Positions 8,507-17,002 of a stretch of DNA of 64,000 bases are shown piece by piece. The notes below the pieces were generated by a model. The model saw nothing but the letters and a program-made list of their open reading frames with translations, was not told where the DNA came from and searched no databases. The position numbers and the translations under genes are program-made. The stretch lies in contig CAWHUL010000004.1 in NCBI GenBank assembly GCA_963832365.1, forward strand, positions 124,001 to 188,000. The letters run 5' to 3'. Source of the stretch: CAWBRT01 sp963832365 (GTDB taxonomy: Bacteria; Acidobacteriota; Terriglobia; Terriglobales; Acidobacteriaceae). Positions within the stretch are counted from its first letter, which is position 1; every line of letters begins with the position of its first letter.

Positions 8507-9292
8507 GTGGGCGTGAGACTTAGGGTGGCAGTTCGGGTCATAGGTTTTCTTCTGCTGCTTGGTTGCTCTGTATGGGCCCAGGACAGAGAAACTGCGCCGC
8601 TGCCCGGCCCCGGCATATCGTTCCAGGGTTCTGCTCCAGCGAAATGGAAGAAGCCACCGTCTGAATCCATATCCATGCTGCCGGACGCTCCCACCCCGCA
8701 ACCAATAACCCAGGCCGACAAATTTCAGGCATTCATTGAGGAGGCAAGGTCGCCTCTTACCTTCGGCGTCGCCGGTCTCAGCGCGATGGCGATGCGCGAA
8801 GCTCAGGACCATGCCGCTCCCGGAATGCAGTCCAGCTTCACTTCTCTCTACCAAGCATCGGTCGTGCAGAGGGAATCCAGCGCATTCCTGGGTAAGTTCT
8901 TGTACCCATCGCTGCTGAAGCAGGACCCGCGCTATTATCCCTCCACCAGTCACAGCTTCGCGGGCCGATCGACGTATGCCGCGTCGCGCCTTCTGATTAC
9001 CCGCAATGACGCAGGTAAAGCGACTCTCAATACTTCCTATCTGCTCGGAGTGTTGACTTCGGCCGCCGTAGCCACGGCCTATCGCCCCTACTGGGGCCGC
9101 ACAGGTTCAGCCGTGCTCTGCGATTTCGGTTCCACTATCGGCACGGATGCAGGCATGAATCTCTTCCGCGAATTCTGGCCCTCTATCCACAAGCGACTTC
9201 AGGGGCACTCCCCTAAGTTCGTGCGGAAAGTCGAGAAGGTGTCTGGCCGCCTCACCGGCACTAAGGCTCCGACAGAGTCTGCCGCCCACTAG
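8507..9292 (+). CDS. secreted protein of unknown function
   Basis: A 261-residue protein with a clear Sec signal peptide (VRVIGFLLLLGCSVWAQD, cleavage near residue 25). The mature region contains SLYQASVVQRESSAFLGKFLYPSLLKQDPRYYPSTSHSFAGRSTYAASRLLITRNDAGK and a short hydrophobic stretch (TSYLLGVLTSAAVATAYRPYW), so it may be exported or anchored in the envelope. It resembles uncharacterised acidobacterial exported proteins by style, but I cannot name a family. The GTG start at 8507 gives the complete signal peptide; no strong ribosome site is visible. Confidence 0.72.
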   Translation: MGVRLRVAVRVIGFLLLLGCSVWAQDRETAPLPGPGISFQGSAPAKWKKPPSESISMLPDAPTPQPITQADKFQAFIEEARSPLTFGVAGLSAMAMREAQDHAAPGMQSSFTSLYQASVVQRESSAFLGKFLYPSLLKQDPRYYPSTSHSFAGRSTYAASRLLITRNDAGKATLNTSYLLGVLTSAAVATAYRPYWGRTGSAVLCDFGSTIGTDAGMNLFREFWPSIHKRLQGHSPKFVRKVEKVSGRLTGTKAPTESAAH

Positions 9293-9338
9293 AACTGTTT
9301 CCCAATAGGTATATCGCAAACGTGTGAGCTGTTCTGGC

Positions 9339-9403
9339 GAGCGAAGTCGAGCCACCTTTTGTTTGTGCCGAAAGACAAAGGGTGGCTCCACTCCGCTTCG
9401 CTC
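9339..9403. terminator. long hairpin between convergent genes, possible bidirectional terminator
   Basis: Arms GAGCGAAG (9339-9346) and CTTCGCTC (9396-9403) enclose a second stem GAGCCACCTTTTGT (9349-9362) against ACAAAGGGTGGCTC (9375-9388). It sits between two convergent genes. There is no long T-run, so termination is inferred from position and stem length. Confidence 0.5.
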
Positions 9404-9455
9404 CGGTCGCTATGACATACCTTGGGAATTCGTATACACCAACAAGAAAATTGCT

Positions 9456-9983
9456 CTAGACCGAACTGCTGAAAAACTGCTGGCTGATACTCTCGAAAAA
9501 TTTCTCCACGTTTTCCGCGTCGCCGGTCAACAGGCGCCGGTAGGTCTGCGACGCGGGATAGACGGTCGTACCATTCGGCAGCCGCAGCCCGATCGTCTTA
9601 TCTCCTTCCACGCTTTCCAGTCGCCATTCGCCCCCTAGTTTCCTGCGCAGCACTTCGCCAAGGTAGATTCCGTAAATCATTGCAATGTGTGCGATCTGCT
9701 CTGGCGAAGGCTGCTTCCTGATCAGCTTCTGAAACCTGCCATGCGGTATGGACTCGCTCAATCGCCCCAGGATGAGTTCCACGTCCGCGATGCTGCGCTC
9801 TGTGAAATCCAGGTCAGTAGAGTAAATGTGCTGGGCGTGCGTCTGTGCCGCCGCCAAGCAGCGCTCGACATTGGAGCTTAGTTCGCCGGAGATTTCGTTT
9901 TCTGCCATGGAAGGTAGTTTCCTGCTTCCAGCAGCTTGTTTCAAGAGCTCGCTCCCTGCCGTAAAGACATCACTTTCCGGCAT
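9456..9983 (-). CDS. uncharacterised cytosolic protein (DUF3806-like)
   Basis: A 175-residue soluble protein without signal or membrane segment. The central part (TDLDFTERSIADVELILGRLS, then MIYGIYLGEVLRRKLGGEW) recalls small bacterial proteins of the DUF3806 type, but I make this link from memory of the pattern and rate it as tentative. An internal ATG at 9908 (MAENEISGE) is an alternative start that would remove 25 poorly conserved residues. No functional partner is evident; it converges with the preceding secreted protein. Confidence 0.6.
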   Translation of the reverse strand: MPESDVFTAGSELLKQAAGSRKLPSMAENEISGELSSNVERCLAAAQTHAQHIYSTDLDFTERSIADVELILGRLSESIPHGRFQKLIRKQPSPEQIAHIAMIYGIYLGEVLRRKLGGEWRLESVEGDKTIGLRLPNGTTVYPASQTYRRLLTGDAENVEKFFESISQQFFSSSV

Positions 9984-10227
9984 GACTTACATCACCATTG
10001 GATGTGACTTCTTATCATTTGACTGCAAATCCGCGCCATTCGTGGTTTCCCGGTTGGGCCGGGCGATCTTCCGCCCGTAGCATTTCATCAAGAGCTCGAT
10101 GTGGGCGGGTGCAAGGCAGTGGGGAACTCTTGCGGAAGTTGCTCAAGAACGGACACCGGAATAGCCGCAGGCTTTGCCGCTAAACCGGTTGCCAGGGTTG
10201 TGCCCAGCGCCAAGAAGGAGGTCGGAA

Positions 10228-12345
10228 ATGAGTAGGCCGGTGAAATACTTCGAGAAGGCTTTTACCCTCGGAGCAAAGGCGGCGTGGTCCGTTTTTGAAA
10301 GGATGAACAGCATTCATCCCGGTGAATCTTTCACTCCCCGCTGGAGCGACAAGCCTCTTCTCAAGTCGTACCAGAAGTCCAAGCCGCCCCTTGGATGGCC
10401 GCGCATCACCGATTCGCTTTGCCCGAAGTGTGTCCCCGAAATCCGACGGCAGATTCTCGATGGCAAACTGCCTTACGAAATCCTGCTCAACGAGAAAGTG
10501 GGCGAAATCAAGGCTCAGGTCATCGAGCGCGATGGCAGAATCCTGATGGTGAAGGACTGCCCCACGCACGGCCACTTCGAAGATGTGATGGCGATCGACC
10601 CTGAGTTTTTCCGCCATCTGGAACAGACATTTCCCGGGCGCGACATAGCTGCGCACAACGATGAGCGCCTGCACCGGCACGGCAGCTCCACGGTAAAGTA
10701 CGGACGCGGTTCGGTGCTCACCGTCGACCTGACGAACCGCTGCAACATGATGTGCGATCCCTGCTTCATGGATGCAAACCAGGTGGGCTTTGTCCACGAG
10801 TTGAGCTGGGAGGAGATTCAAAAGCTGCTCGATGACGCGATATCGATCAAGCCCAAGCGCCAGATGAGCGTACAGTTTTCCGGTGGCGAGCCGACCTTGT
10901 CGCCGTATTTTCTCGATGCAGTTGCCTACGCGCGCAAGGTCGGCTACAACTCCGTGCAGGCAGCGACCAATGGAATCGAATTCGCCAAGAGCCCGGAATT
11001 CTGCCGTGAGGCGGCGGATGCCGGACTGCGCTACGCTTACCTGCAATTCGATGGAATCGGCAACGCAGCCAACTCACACCGCAAGGTTGGCAACCTGTTC
11101 GACGTAAAGCTGCGCGCGATTGAAAATCTGTACAACGCGGGGGTGGACATCGTACCGGTTACGACCATCGTCAACGGTATCAATAACGAGCAGGTTGGAC
11201 GCATCATTCAGTTCGCGCTGGATAATCCCAAAAAGATCTCGTTCCTTTCGTTCCAGCCCGTTTCCTTCACCGGCCGCGACGAAGAGATCACCGATGAGCG
11301 GCGTAAGGCGCAGCGCTACACGCTTTCGCACCTCGCCCACGACGTCAAGAACCAGATCGGCCTCGGCGAGCCGGCGCGCGACTGGTTCCCGATCTCGTTC
11401 CTGTCCACCTTCAGCGATTGGGCCGACCTTGTGCACGGGCCTTCGGCTGACTGGGGTTCGCTTTGCTGCGGCTGCCATCCGAACTGCGGAGTCGGCATGC
11501 CCCTGATGATCGACAAGGAAACCGGCGAGGCCGTGCCGGTAACGGCGTTCCTCAACGGAGACCGCATCGCAACCGATATCCAAAAGGTGAATGACGCAGC
11601 CCGCGGCCGCTTCCTATCGGTGGTTGGAATGGCGCTGGCGCTGGCGCGGAATTATGATCCGTTCAGGGCACCCACTCACTTCCGATTCCTTGACCTGCTG
11701 AAGAAATTCGACAAAACGTTCGGAGCCACGCCCGGTGCGGATGAGCGCTATGGGCGTTCCGATCCGAGCCGCACCGGAAAAGACATCCAGAAGCGCCGTG
11801 CCGACCGCTGGAATTTTCTGTTCATCGCGGGAATGTGGTTCCAGGATCTTTTCAACTACGATTTCCGCCGCACCGAACAGTGCATCATTCCTTATGCGAC
11901 ACAGCAGGGCGAGATCAGCTTCTGCGCCTACAACACGGGCGTGGGCTGGCGCAACATTATCGAAAAGATGCACATGACCGCCACGCTCACCAAGTGGTAC
12001 GAGGAGCACGGACGGCACGAGATTTTTGCCGGCGGTAAGAAAGTCGCACTCGAATCGGTCGAGCACTCGCTGAAGCTGAACCCCGAGCACGTTCACGCCG
12101 CCGCCAACGATACGCTCGACAAACTCGGAATCGCCAAGACGGCCCGCGACGAGAAGTTCCGCGCCCGCGAAGCCCGCCTCAAGCAACAGGCCGAACATGA
12201 CCGCATGATGACGCTTTATCGCCAGCATGTGCTCGGCGAAAAGCCCGTCGCCGGCGGCTTTGTTCCGCTCAACTCGGTCGCGCCGGCTTTGCCCGCATCC
12301 GCCGAGCAAAAACCGGAGCTGCGCGAAGAGGCGCTGGGAGACTAG
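10228..12345 (+). CDS. radical SAM protein, divergent paralogue of tetraether/membrane-spanning lipid synthase (Tes/Mss)
   Basis: A 705-residue radical SAM protein starting at an ATG preceded by AAGGAGG (10215-10221). Domain order follows the Tes/Mss family: an N-terminal metal site (LCPKC at 64-68, CPTHG at 111-115), the radical SAM motif CNMMCDPC (C172, C176, C179), SGGEP, and the central LQFDGI strand. The C-terminal region carries CCGCHPNC and a late CIIPYATQQG...CAYNTGVGW pair. Unlike the paralogue at 53788-55461 it lacks the DCGMC cysteine cluster ahead of the SAM motif and has a Lys/Arg-rich C-terminal extension. The shared fold suggests carbon-carbon coupling or related chemistry on lipid chains, but the changed cluster ligands make a different reaction possible. 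Confidence 0.8.
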   Translation: MSRPVKYFEKAFTLGAKAAWSVFERMNSIHPGESFTPRWSDKPLLKSYQKSKPPLGWPRITDSLCPKCVPEIRRQILDGKLPYEILLNEKVGEIKAQVIERDGRILMVKDCPTHGHFEDVMAIDPEFFRHLEQTFPGRDIAAHNDERLHRHGSSTVKYGRGSVLTVDLTNRCNMMCDPCFMDANQVGFVHELSWEEIQKLLDDAISIKPKRQMSVQFSGGEPTLSPYFLDAVAYARKVGYNSVQAATNGIEFAKSPEFCREAADAGLRYAYLQFDGIGNAANSHRKVGNLFDVKLRAIENLYNAGVDIVPVTTIVNGINNEQVGRIIQFALDNPKKISFLSFQPVSFTGRDEEITDERRKAQRYTLSHLAHDVKNQIGLGEPARDWFPISFLSTFSDWADLVHGPSADWGSLCCGCHPNCGVGMPLMIDKETGEAVPVTAFLNGDRIATDIQKVNDAARGRFLSVVGMALALARNYDPFRAPTHFRFLDLLKKFDKTFGATPGADERYGRSDPSRTGKDIQKRRADRWNFLFIAGMWFQDLFNYDFRRTEQCIIPYATQQGEISFCAYNTGVGWRNIIEKMHMTATLTKWYEEHGRHEIFAGGKKVALESVEHSLKLNPEHVHAAANDTLDKLGIAKTARDEKFRAREARLKQQAEHDRMMTLYRQHVLGEKPVAGGFVPLNSVAPALPASAEQKPELREEALGD

Positions 12346-12510
12346 CGCGAAGCGGCATGGACGATGGCATCCCCTTTTTACATTCGCCTCCGACTCAACG
12401 ACGGCTTTCCGCATCTAAGCACAATAGGGTTAGTGTTAAGTAACGCGACGGCGAGGGCGTCCGTTGTGGCGAGAGGTGTTCCTGAGCACCTGACGGGTGA
12501 AGGAGATAAC

Positions 12511-12990
12511 GTGCGCAAGGATGCGGCGAAGAATCTTTGTCTGCGGCATCCTGCTGCCTTCGCCATGTTCACCGGAGGGGCGGTGGCGGTTACCACCCTC
12601 GGGGTTGGCCTGTTACTGATCCAGGCACACGGGAGTGACTGGCCGTGGTGGTTCCATGGCGCGATCATCGCCTTGATTACCGGATTGATGGCTGCTCTGA
12701 TCACATATTCCCTCTGTAATTCCTGGTTAAGAGATAGAAATCGGGCAAAGAATCAGGAGCGAATCATTGCGGAACTGAACCATCACGTCAACAACGCCCT
12801 AACAGTTATCAAGGGGCGTAAACTACTCCCAGAGACAGAGATTGACCGAATCGTAGAGGCTGAGATTAAACGAATCAGTTGGGCCTTAGCAGAGATTTTG
12901 CCGATGGTGAGGGAGGGAGGAGTGCAGGATATTTCGGATTTTCCCGAGCAGCCGAAATCATCTTCTGCATCCCGAGCGTCAAAAGGGTAG
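12511..12990 (+). CDS. small membrane protein with a histidine-kinase-like HHVNNAL motif
   Basis: About 159 residues. GTG 12511 is preceded five bases upstream by AAGGAG and is preferred over longer in-frame starts. Two hydrophobic helices (about residues 15-35 and 45-70) are followed by a charged coiled segment, IIAELNHHVNNALTVIKG, resembling the dimerisation helix of histidine kinases, and by a short tail. There is no ATPase domain, so it cannot be an autonomous kinase. It might be a dimerisation or phosphotransfer fragment, or an unrelated membrane protein. It ends 15 bp before the cytidylate-kinase-like gene, so the two are probably co-transcribed. Confidence 0.62.
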   Translation: MRKDAAKNLCLRHPAAFAMFTGGAVAVTTLGVGLLLIQAHGSDWPWWFHGAIIALITGLMAALITYSLCNSWLRDRNRAKNQERIIAELNHHVNNALTVIKGRKLLPETEIDRIVEAEIKRISWALAEILPMVREGGVQDISDFPEQPKSSSASRASKG

Positions 12991-13005
12991 CCCCCGGGGG
13001 CGATT

Positions 13006-13644
13006 GTGGCGTCGTACAGCGTCGTAACGATTGAGCGGGAATATGGAGCCGGTGGAAGCGTGATTGCTGCCAAGCTGGCGGAGCGTCTGGGATGGAGGCT
13101 CTACGACCAGGAACTGACGGCCGAGATCGCCCGCATCGCGCAAGTGGATCGGGAGGTGGTTGCCCGGTGCGACGAGCAGGTCGATCCCTTGCTCTACCGG
13201 CTTGCCAAAGTATTCTGGCGCGGAAGTTATGAGCGCATGCTTCCGATGCCCGAGGACCGCATCTTCGATACCGACTCGATGGTCGCGCTGGCGCAGCGGC
13301 TCATTGAAGATGCCGCTAACCGGGGCAAGTGCGTGATTGTCGGCCGCGGTTCGCCGTACATTCTTCGCAATCGCAAGGAGCGGTTCTCGGTGTTTCTCTA
13401 CGCTCCCCGCGAACTCAAGATTCGCCGCGCCATGGCGCAGAAGATGTCCGAACAGGAAGCCACGGAACTGGTGGACACCATTGACATGGAACGCGCCACG
13501 TTCGTCAAGCGCTATTTCGGCAAAGATTGGCCGTCACGCGAGCTTTACAATCTCATGCTCAACACGGCATGCGGATACGAGGCCTCCCTGGACCTCATAC
13601 TCCAAGCCATGGAAATAAGCGCCAGCGTTTCTCTCGCCAAATAG
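13006..13644 (+). CDS. cytidylate kinase-like family protein
   Basis: A 212-residue cytosolic P-loop protein beginning SYSVVTIEREYGAGGSVIAAKLAERLGWRLYDQEL. This is the characteristic start of the cytidylate-kinase-like family, in which GAGGS replaces the usual Walker A. A later segment, CVIVGRGSPYILRNR, and the Arg-rich lid (ELKIRRAMAQKM) also fit. Members are presumed nucleotide kinases, but the physiological substrate is unknown and they are distinct from Cmk proper. Start GTG 13006 lies 15 bp after the preceding small membrane protein gene. Confidence 0.82.
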   Translation: MASYSVVTIEREYGAGGSVIAAKLAERLGWRLYDQELTAEIARIAQVDREVVARCDEQVDPLLYRLAKVFWRGSYERMLPMPEDRIFDTDSMVALAQRLIEDAANRGKCVIVGRGSPYILRNRKERFSVFLYAPRELKIRRAMAQKMSEQEATELVDTIDMERATFVKRYFGKDWPSRELYNLMLNTACGYEASLDLILQAMEISASVSLAK

Positions 13645-13771
13645 CAGCTCGCCAACCTAGCCGACAACGGGCTTGAATGGGTCACCCGGCCGCCAACCGA
13701 TTCCAGAGCCGCGTCATCAGACTACAAGTTAAATGAGGGTTCGGTGTTGGTGTAGCTGGTTGCAGGAGCAA

Positions 13772-13828
13772 TGCATAGACCCTCACATCCCGCCGCCGAC
13801 AACGGGCGGCGCTCCTCAGGGTGACACG
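13772..13828. repeat. GTCACCCTGAGGAGCG-type palindromic repeat
   Basis: A palindrome reading TGCATAGACCCTCA...GCTCCTCAGGGTGACACG with an inner CCGCC/GGGCGG stem. It is related to the two inverted copies at 60818-60953 and is a variant of the GTCAT[C/G/T]CTGAGC family. Confidence 0.6.
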
Positions 13829-13852
13829 TTGAAGCTGGGAGCGGTGGTTCGC

Positions 13853-14557
13853 ATGAAGATACCAGACGAAGAGCGGCGCTTATTTGTGAAGCGTGCCGGC
13901 GCGGCGCTGGTCGGCGCGGCACTGTACACCCCGGCACTGGCGGCGCAATCGGCAGCTCCGGCGGCCAAAGAAAAGCCAGCCGAAGAGGTCTCCCCAACCG
14001 AAGACCTGATGCGCGAACATGGCCTGCTGAATCGCATTCTGCTGATCTACGATGAGATCGAGCGGCGCATCGACGCCCGCAAGGACTACGACCCAAAGAT
14101 CGTGAGCGCATCCGCGAACATCATCCGCAAGTTCATCGAGGAGTATCACGAGAAACTCGAAGAGAACTACCTGTTTCCCAGATTCATCAAAGCCGGAAGG
14201 CTGACCGATCTGGTGCAGGTTCTTCTGATCCAGCATGCCGCCGGACGCGACGTAACGGCTCGCATCCTGCACCTCGCCGAGGCCCAGACACCATCCCAAC
14301 GCACGCGCCTGCGCGACGAGATTCACTCCTTCGTTCGCATGTACCGTCCGCACGAAGCACGCGAGGACACAGTACTGTTTCCGGAGTTGCACCACATTGT
14401 CTCGCAGCATGAATTCGATTCGCTGGGGGAGGAGTTCGAAAATCAGGAGCGGAAACTATTCGGCACGGACGGCTTCGAAAAGATGGTTTCACAGGTCGAC
14501 GGACTCGAAAAGCAACTTGGAATATTCGATCTCGCGAAGTTCACCCCGGCATCGTAA
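13853..14557 (+). CDS. Tat-exported hemerythrin-like protein
   Basis: A 234-residue protein. The N-terminus MKIPDEERRLFVKRAGAALVGAALYTPALAA carries a twin-arginine motif followed by a hydrophobic stretch and an Ala-rich cleavage site, so Tat export of a folded metalloprotein is likely. The hemerythrin four-helix domain (residues 50-215) shows the expected iron ligands: MREHGLLNR, EEYHEKLEENYLFPRF, IQHAAGRD and YRPHEAREDTVLFPELHH. Such proteins bind a di-iron centre and handle oxygen, nitric oxide or iron; the ligand here is unknown. I chose ATG 13853 because it gives the Tat signal directly; its ribosome site is weak. Confidence 0.82.
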   Translation: MKIPDEERRLFVKRAGAALVGAALYTPALAAQSAAPAAKEKPAEEVSPTEDLMREHGLLNRILLIYDEIERRIDARKDYDPKIVSASANIIRKFIEEYHEKLEENYLFPRFIKAGRLTDLVQVLLIQHAAGRDVTARILHLAEAQTPSQRTRLRDEIHSFVRMYRPHEAREDTVLFPELHHIVSQHEFDSLGEEFENQERKLFGTDGFEKMVSQVDGLEKQLGIFDLAKFTPAS

Positions 14558-14791
14558 GCGGTTTATATTCCGGCCGCCACGGCAACCCGCTTTTTCGGAA
14601 GCTGTTATTCTGTCCTGCTGGATTGCTTGCAGAGAGCTCCTGGGCGAGGCTGCGGCCTCACGAAGCGAGTCTTTGCCGGATGACACCGATTTGACAATCT
14701 AGCGGCTTAAAGCAAGGTTCGTTCAGTCACATCCAACATCCAATTATTTATCAGGCAGGCGATTCCGCCTTTGAGAGAGAAGGTTTTCGAT

Positions 14792-15841
14792 ATGCGAATT
14801 GCCGGAGTGGCAAGCGCTTTTCCCAAGCAATATTTCCGCCAGGAAGAGATTACAGCGGCGCTGCGGGAGCGCTGGGCCGACAAGCTCGGGAACCCGGATG
14901 TGCTCGACCGGTTGCTTTCACGGGTCGGAGTTGAGTCCCGCCACCTGGCGCTGCCGATCGAAGCCTACGACGGTCTGACGAGCTGGGGAAAAGCCAATGA
15001 CGCGTGGATCGAAGTCTCCGAGGAACTCGCCGAGCAAGCTTTGTGCAAGGCACTCACCTGCGCGGGACTTTCGGTAAAAGATCTGGGGGCGATCTTCTTC
15101 GTTTCGGTGACGGGGATTGCCAGTCCGTCCATCGACGCGCGCCTGATTAACCGGATGGGTTTGCCCAACTCGATCAAACGAATTCCTATCTTCGGTCTGG
15201 GCTGCGTGGCCGGGGCAGCGGGCATAGCGCGCGCCGCCGACTACGTGCGCGCCTATCCCGCGCAATGCGCAGCCTTGGTTTCCGTCGAGCTATGCTCGCT
15301 CACCTGGCAACGGGATGATCTTTCGGCGGCGAATCTGATTTCGTCGGGCCTGTTCGGCGATGGCGCGGCAGCGGTGGTGATTGCCGGCGACGAAGTCGAG
15401 GCTGGCGGGCCGCGAGTCTTGTGCTCCCGTTCTTCCTTTTATCCCGGAACGCAGGATGTGATGGGCTGGGCAGTGTCGGAAAAGGGCTTCCGCATTGTGC
15501 TCTCGCAGGATGTCCCGCGCATGGTTTACGAACACCTGGCAAGCGATGTGGAAGGCTTCCTGGCCGACAATGGACTTCGCCGGAGCGACATTCAAAGCTG
15601 GATCATGCATACGGGTGGTCCCAAAATCCTTGAAGCCGTGGAGGATGCCTTGCACTTGCCGGCCGGGGCGCTGGATGCTTCATGGGAATCGCTTCGCAAG
15701 GTGGGCAATCTGTCGTCGGCTTCCGTGCTGCTGGTGCTGGAGGATTTCATGAACGCGCGCCGTCCCGCGCCGGACAGTTACGGATTGCTGGCGGCGATGG
15801 GACCCGGCTTCTGCTCCGAGGTTGTTCTGTTGCGTTGGTAA
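14792..15841 (+). CDS. type III polyketide synthase (chalcone/alkylresorcinol synthase family)
   Basis: A 349-residue thiolase-fold enzyme. The nucleophile Cys lies in IPIFGLGCVAGAAGIARAADY, with His in SWIMHTGGPKILEAVEDAL and the Asn of the triad in LRKVGNLSSASVLLVLEDF. This is the complete Cys-His-Asn set of bacterial type III PKSs that extend fatty-acyl starters with malonyl-CoA to alkylresorcinols or alkylpyrones. ATG 14792 is preceded by AGAAGG. The FAD oxidoreductase gene starts four bases after the stop, as in clusters where a flavoprotein modifies the resorcinol to a quinone, so a lipid quinone-type product is inferred. Confidence 0.86.
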   Translation: MRIAGVASAFPKQYFRQEEITAALRERWADKLGNPDVLDRLLSRVGVESRHLALPIEAYDGLTSWGKANDAWIEVSEELAEQALCKALTCAGLSVKDLGAIFFVSVTGIASPSIDARLINRMGLPNSIKRIPIFGLGCVAGAAGIARAADYVRAYPAQCAALVSVELCSLTWQRDDLSAANLISSGLFGDGAAAVVIAGDEVEAGGPRVLCSRSSFYPGTQDVMGWAVSEKGFRIVLSQDVPRMVYEHLASDVEGFLADNGLRRSDIQSWIMHTGGPKILEAVEDALHLPAGALDASWESLRKVGNLSSASVLLVLEDFMNARRPAPDSYGLLAAMGPGFCSEVVLLRW

Positions 15842-15845
15842 AGCA

Positions 15846-16967
15846 ATGGCAGAAAGATTCGATACCGACGTGTTCGTCGTCGGCGGCGGTCCAGCGGGAT
15901 TAGCGGCAGCCATTGCGGCCAGGCAGGCGGGGCTGGCTGTCACACTCGCCGACGCGGCCCGGCCGCCGATCGACAAGGCGTGCGGCGAGGGCATCATGCC
16001 CGAGGGCATCGCCGCGCTTGGACGGCTCGGGATCACACCTGCGCCCGGTCAGTTCTTCGCGCTCGCCGGCATGAGGTTCATCGATTCCAGTGGCGCAATC
16101 GATGCCCGCTTTCTGCGCAGCGCCGGTTGCGGCGTGAGGCGAACGGTGCTTCATCAATTGCTGGTTGATCGGGCCGCCGAAGCCGGAGTCGACTTGCGCT
16201 GGGGAACTCGCGTTACCCTCCACCTCAACCGAGAGGAAGGCGTTGTACTGAATGGCCACACGCTCCGCTGCCGGTGGCTGATCGGCGCGGACGGGCAGAA
16301 CTCGCGTCTGCGAACGCAGGCTGGACTCGATCCGCAGCGCAGCGTGGGGAGGCGTTTCGGGTTCCGGTGCCACTATGGCATAGCACCGTGGTCGGAATTC
16401 GTTGAAGTGCACTGGAGCGACCGGGGGCAAATGTACATCACGCCGGTCGCCTCGGACCAGATTTGCGTGGCCTTTCTTACCGCAGAACCGCGCTTGAGTT
16501 TCGACGAGGCTCTGACGGATTTTCCGGTGGTTGCTGAACGTCTTCGCAGCGCAAAACGGCTCGCCCGAATGCTCGGTGCGGTCACTGCCACCCGAAAGCT
16601 GCCCTTGGTATGGCGGGAAAATCTGGCACTGATCGGCGAAGCGTCCGGCTCGGTCGACGCCATTACCGGTGAAGGCCTGACCATTGCCTTCCAGCAGGCG
16701 CTGGCGCTGGCCGGGGCGTTACGGGCGGGCAACTTACGGCTTTACCAGGCGGCTCATCGCCGAATCATCGGGCTTCCGCGTTTCATGAACAAGCTCATGC
16801 TGAGCATGGACCGGCATGCCGGTTTCCGGCAGCGTGTGTTTCGCGCCTTTTCCGCCGAGCCCAGTTTATTCGCCCGGATGCTTGCCATCCATGTTGGCGC
16901 CATGTCGCCGTTTTCCTTCGGAGTGCGCGGGACGGTTGCGCTCGGATGGCGCCTGTTCACCGCGTGA
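15846..16967 (+). CDS. FAD-dependent oxidoreductase (monooxygenase/reductase) partnered with type III PKS
   Basis: A 373-residue flavoprotein. The dinucleotide-binding motif VFVVGGGPAGLAAAIAARQAG lies at residues 8-28, followed by CGEGIMPEGI, LIGADGQNSRLR (about 146) and the FAD-ribityl segment LIGEASGSVDAITGEGL (about 265). This is the PHBH/geranylgeranyl-reductase-like fold. Next to a type III PKS, such enzymes typically hydroxylate alkylresorcinols, and that is the most likely role; reduction of a polyene chain is an alternative. It starts four bases after the PKS stop and is followed 35 bp later by a YceI gene, so one operon is likely. Confidence 0.82.
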   Translation: MAERFDTDVFVVGGGPAGLAAAIAARQAGLAVTLADAARPPIDKACGEGIMPEGIAALGRLGITPAPGQFFALAGMRFIDSSGAIDARFLRSAGCGVRRTVLHQLLVDRAAEAGVDLRWGTRVTLHLNREEGVVLNGHTLRCRWLIGADGQNSRLRTQAGLDPQRSVGRRFGFRCHYGIAPWSEFVEVHWSDRGQMYITPVASDQICVAFLTAEPRLSFDEALTDFPVVAERLRSAKRLARMLGAVTATRKLPLVWRENLALIGEASGSVDAITGEGLTIAFQQALALAGALRAGNLRLYQAAHRRIIGLPRFMNKLMLSMDRHAGFRQRVFRAFSAEPSLFARMLAIHVGAMSPFSFGVRGTVALGWRLFTA

Positions 16968-17002
16968 GCCGATCACAAAATTTGAACGCCGGAGTAACCC
17001 GA

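Noticed and set aside
12511..12990. Histidine kinase call for the small membrane protein
   Set aside because: Only a short DHp-like helix is present; no ATP-binding domain follows.
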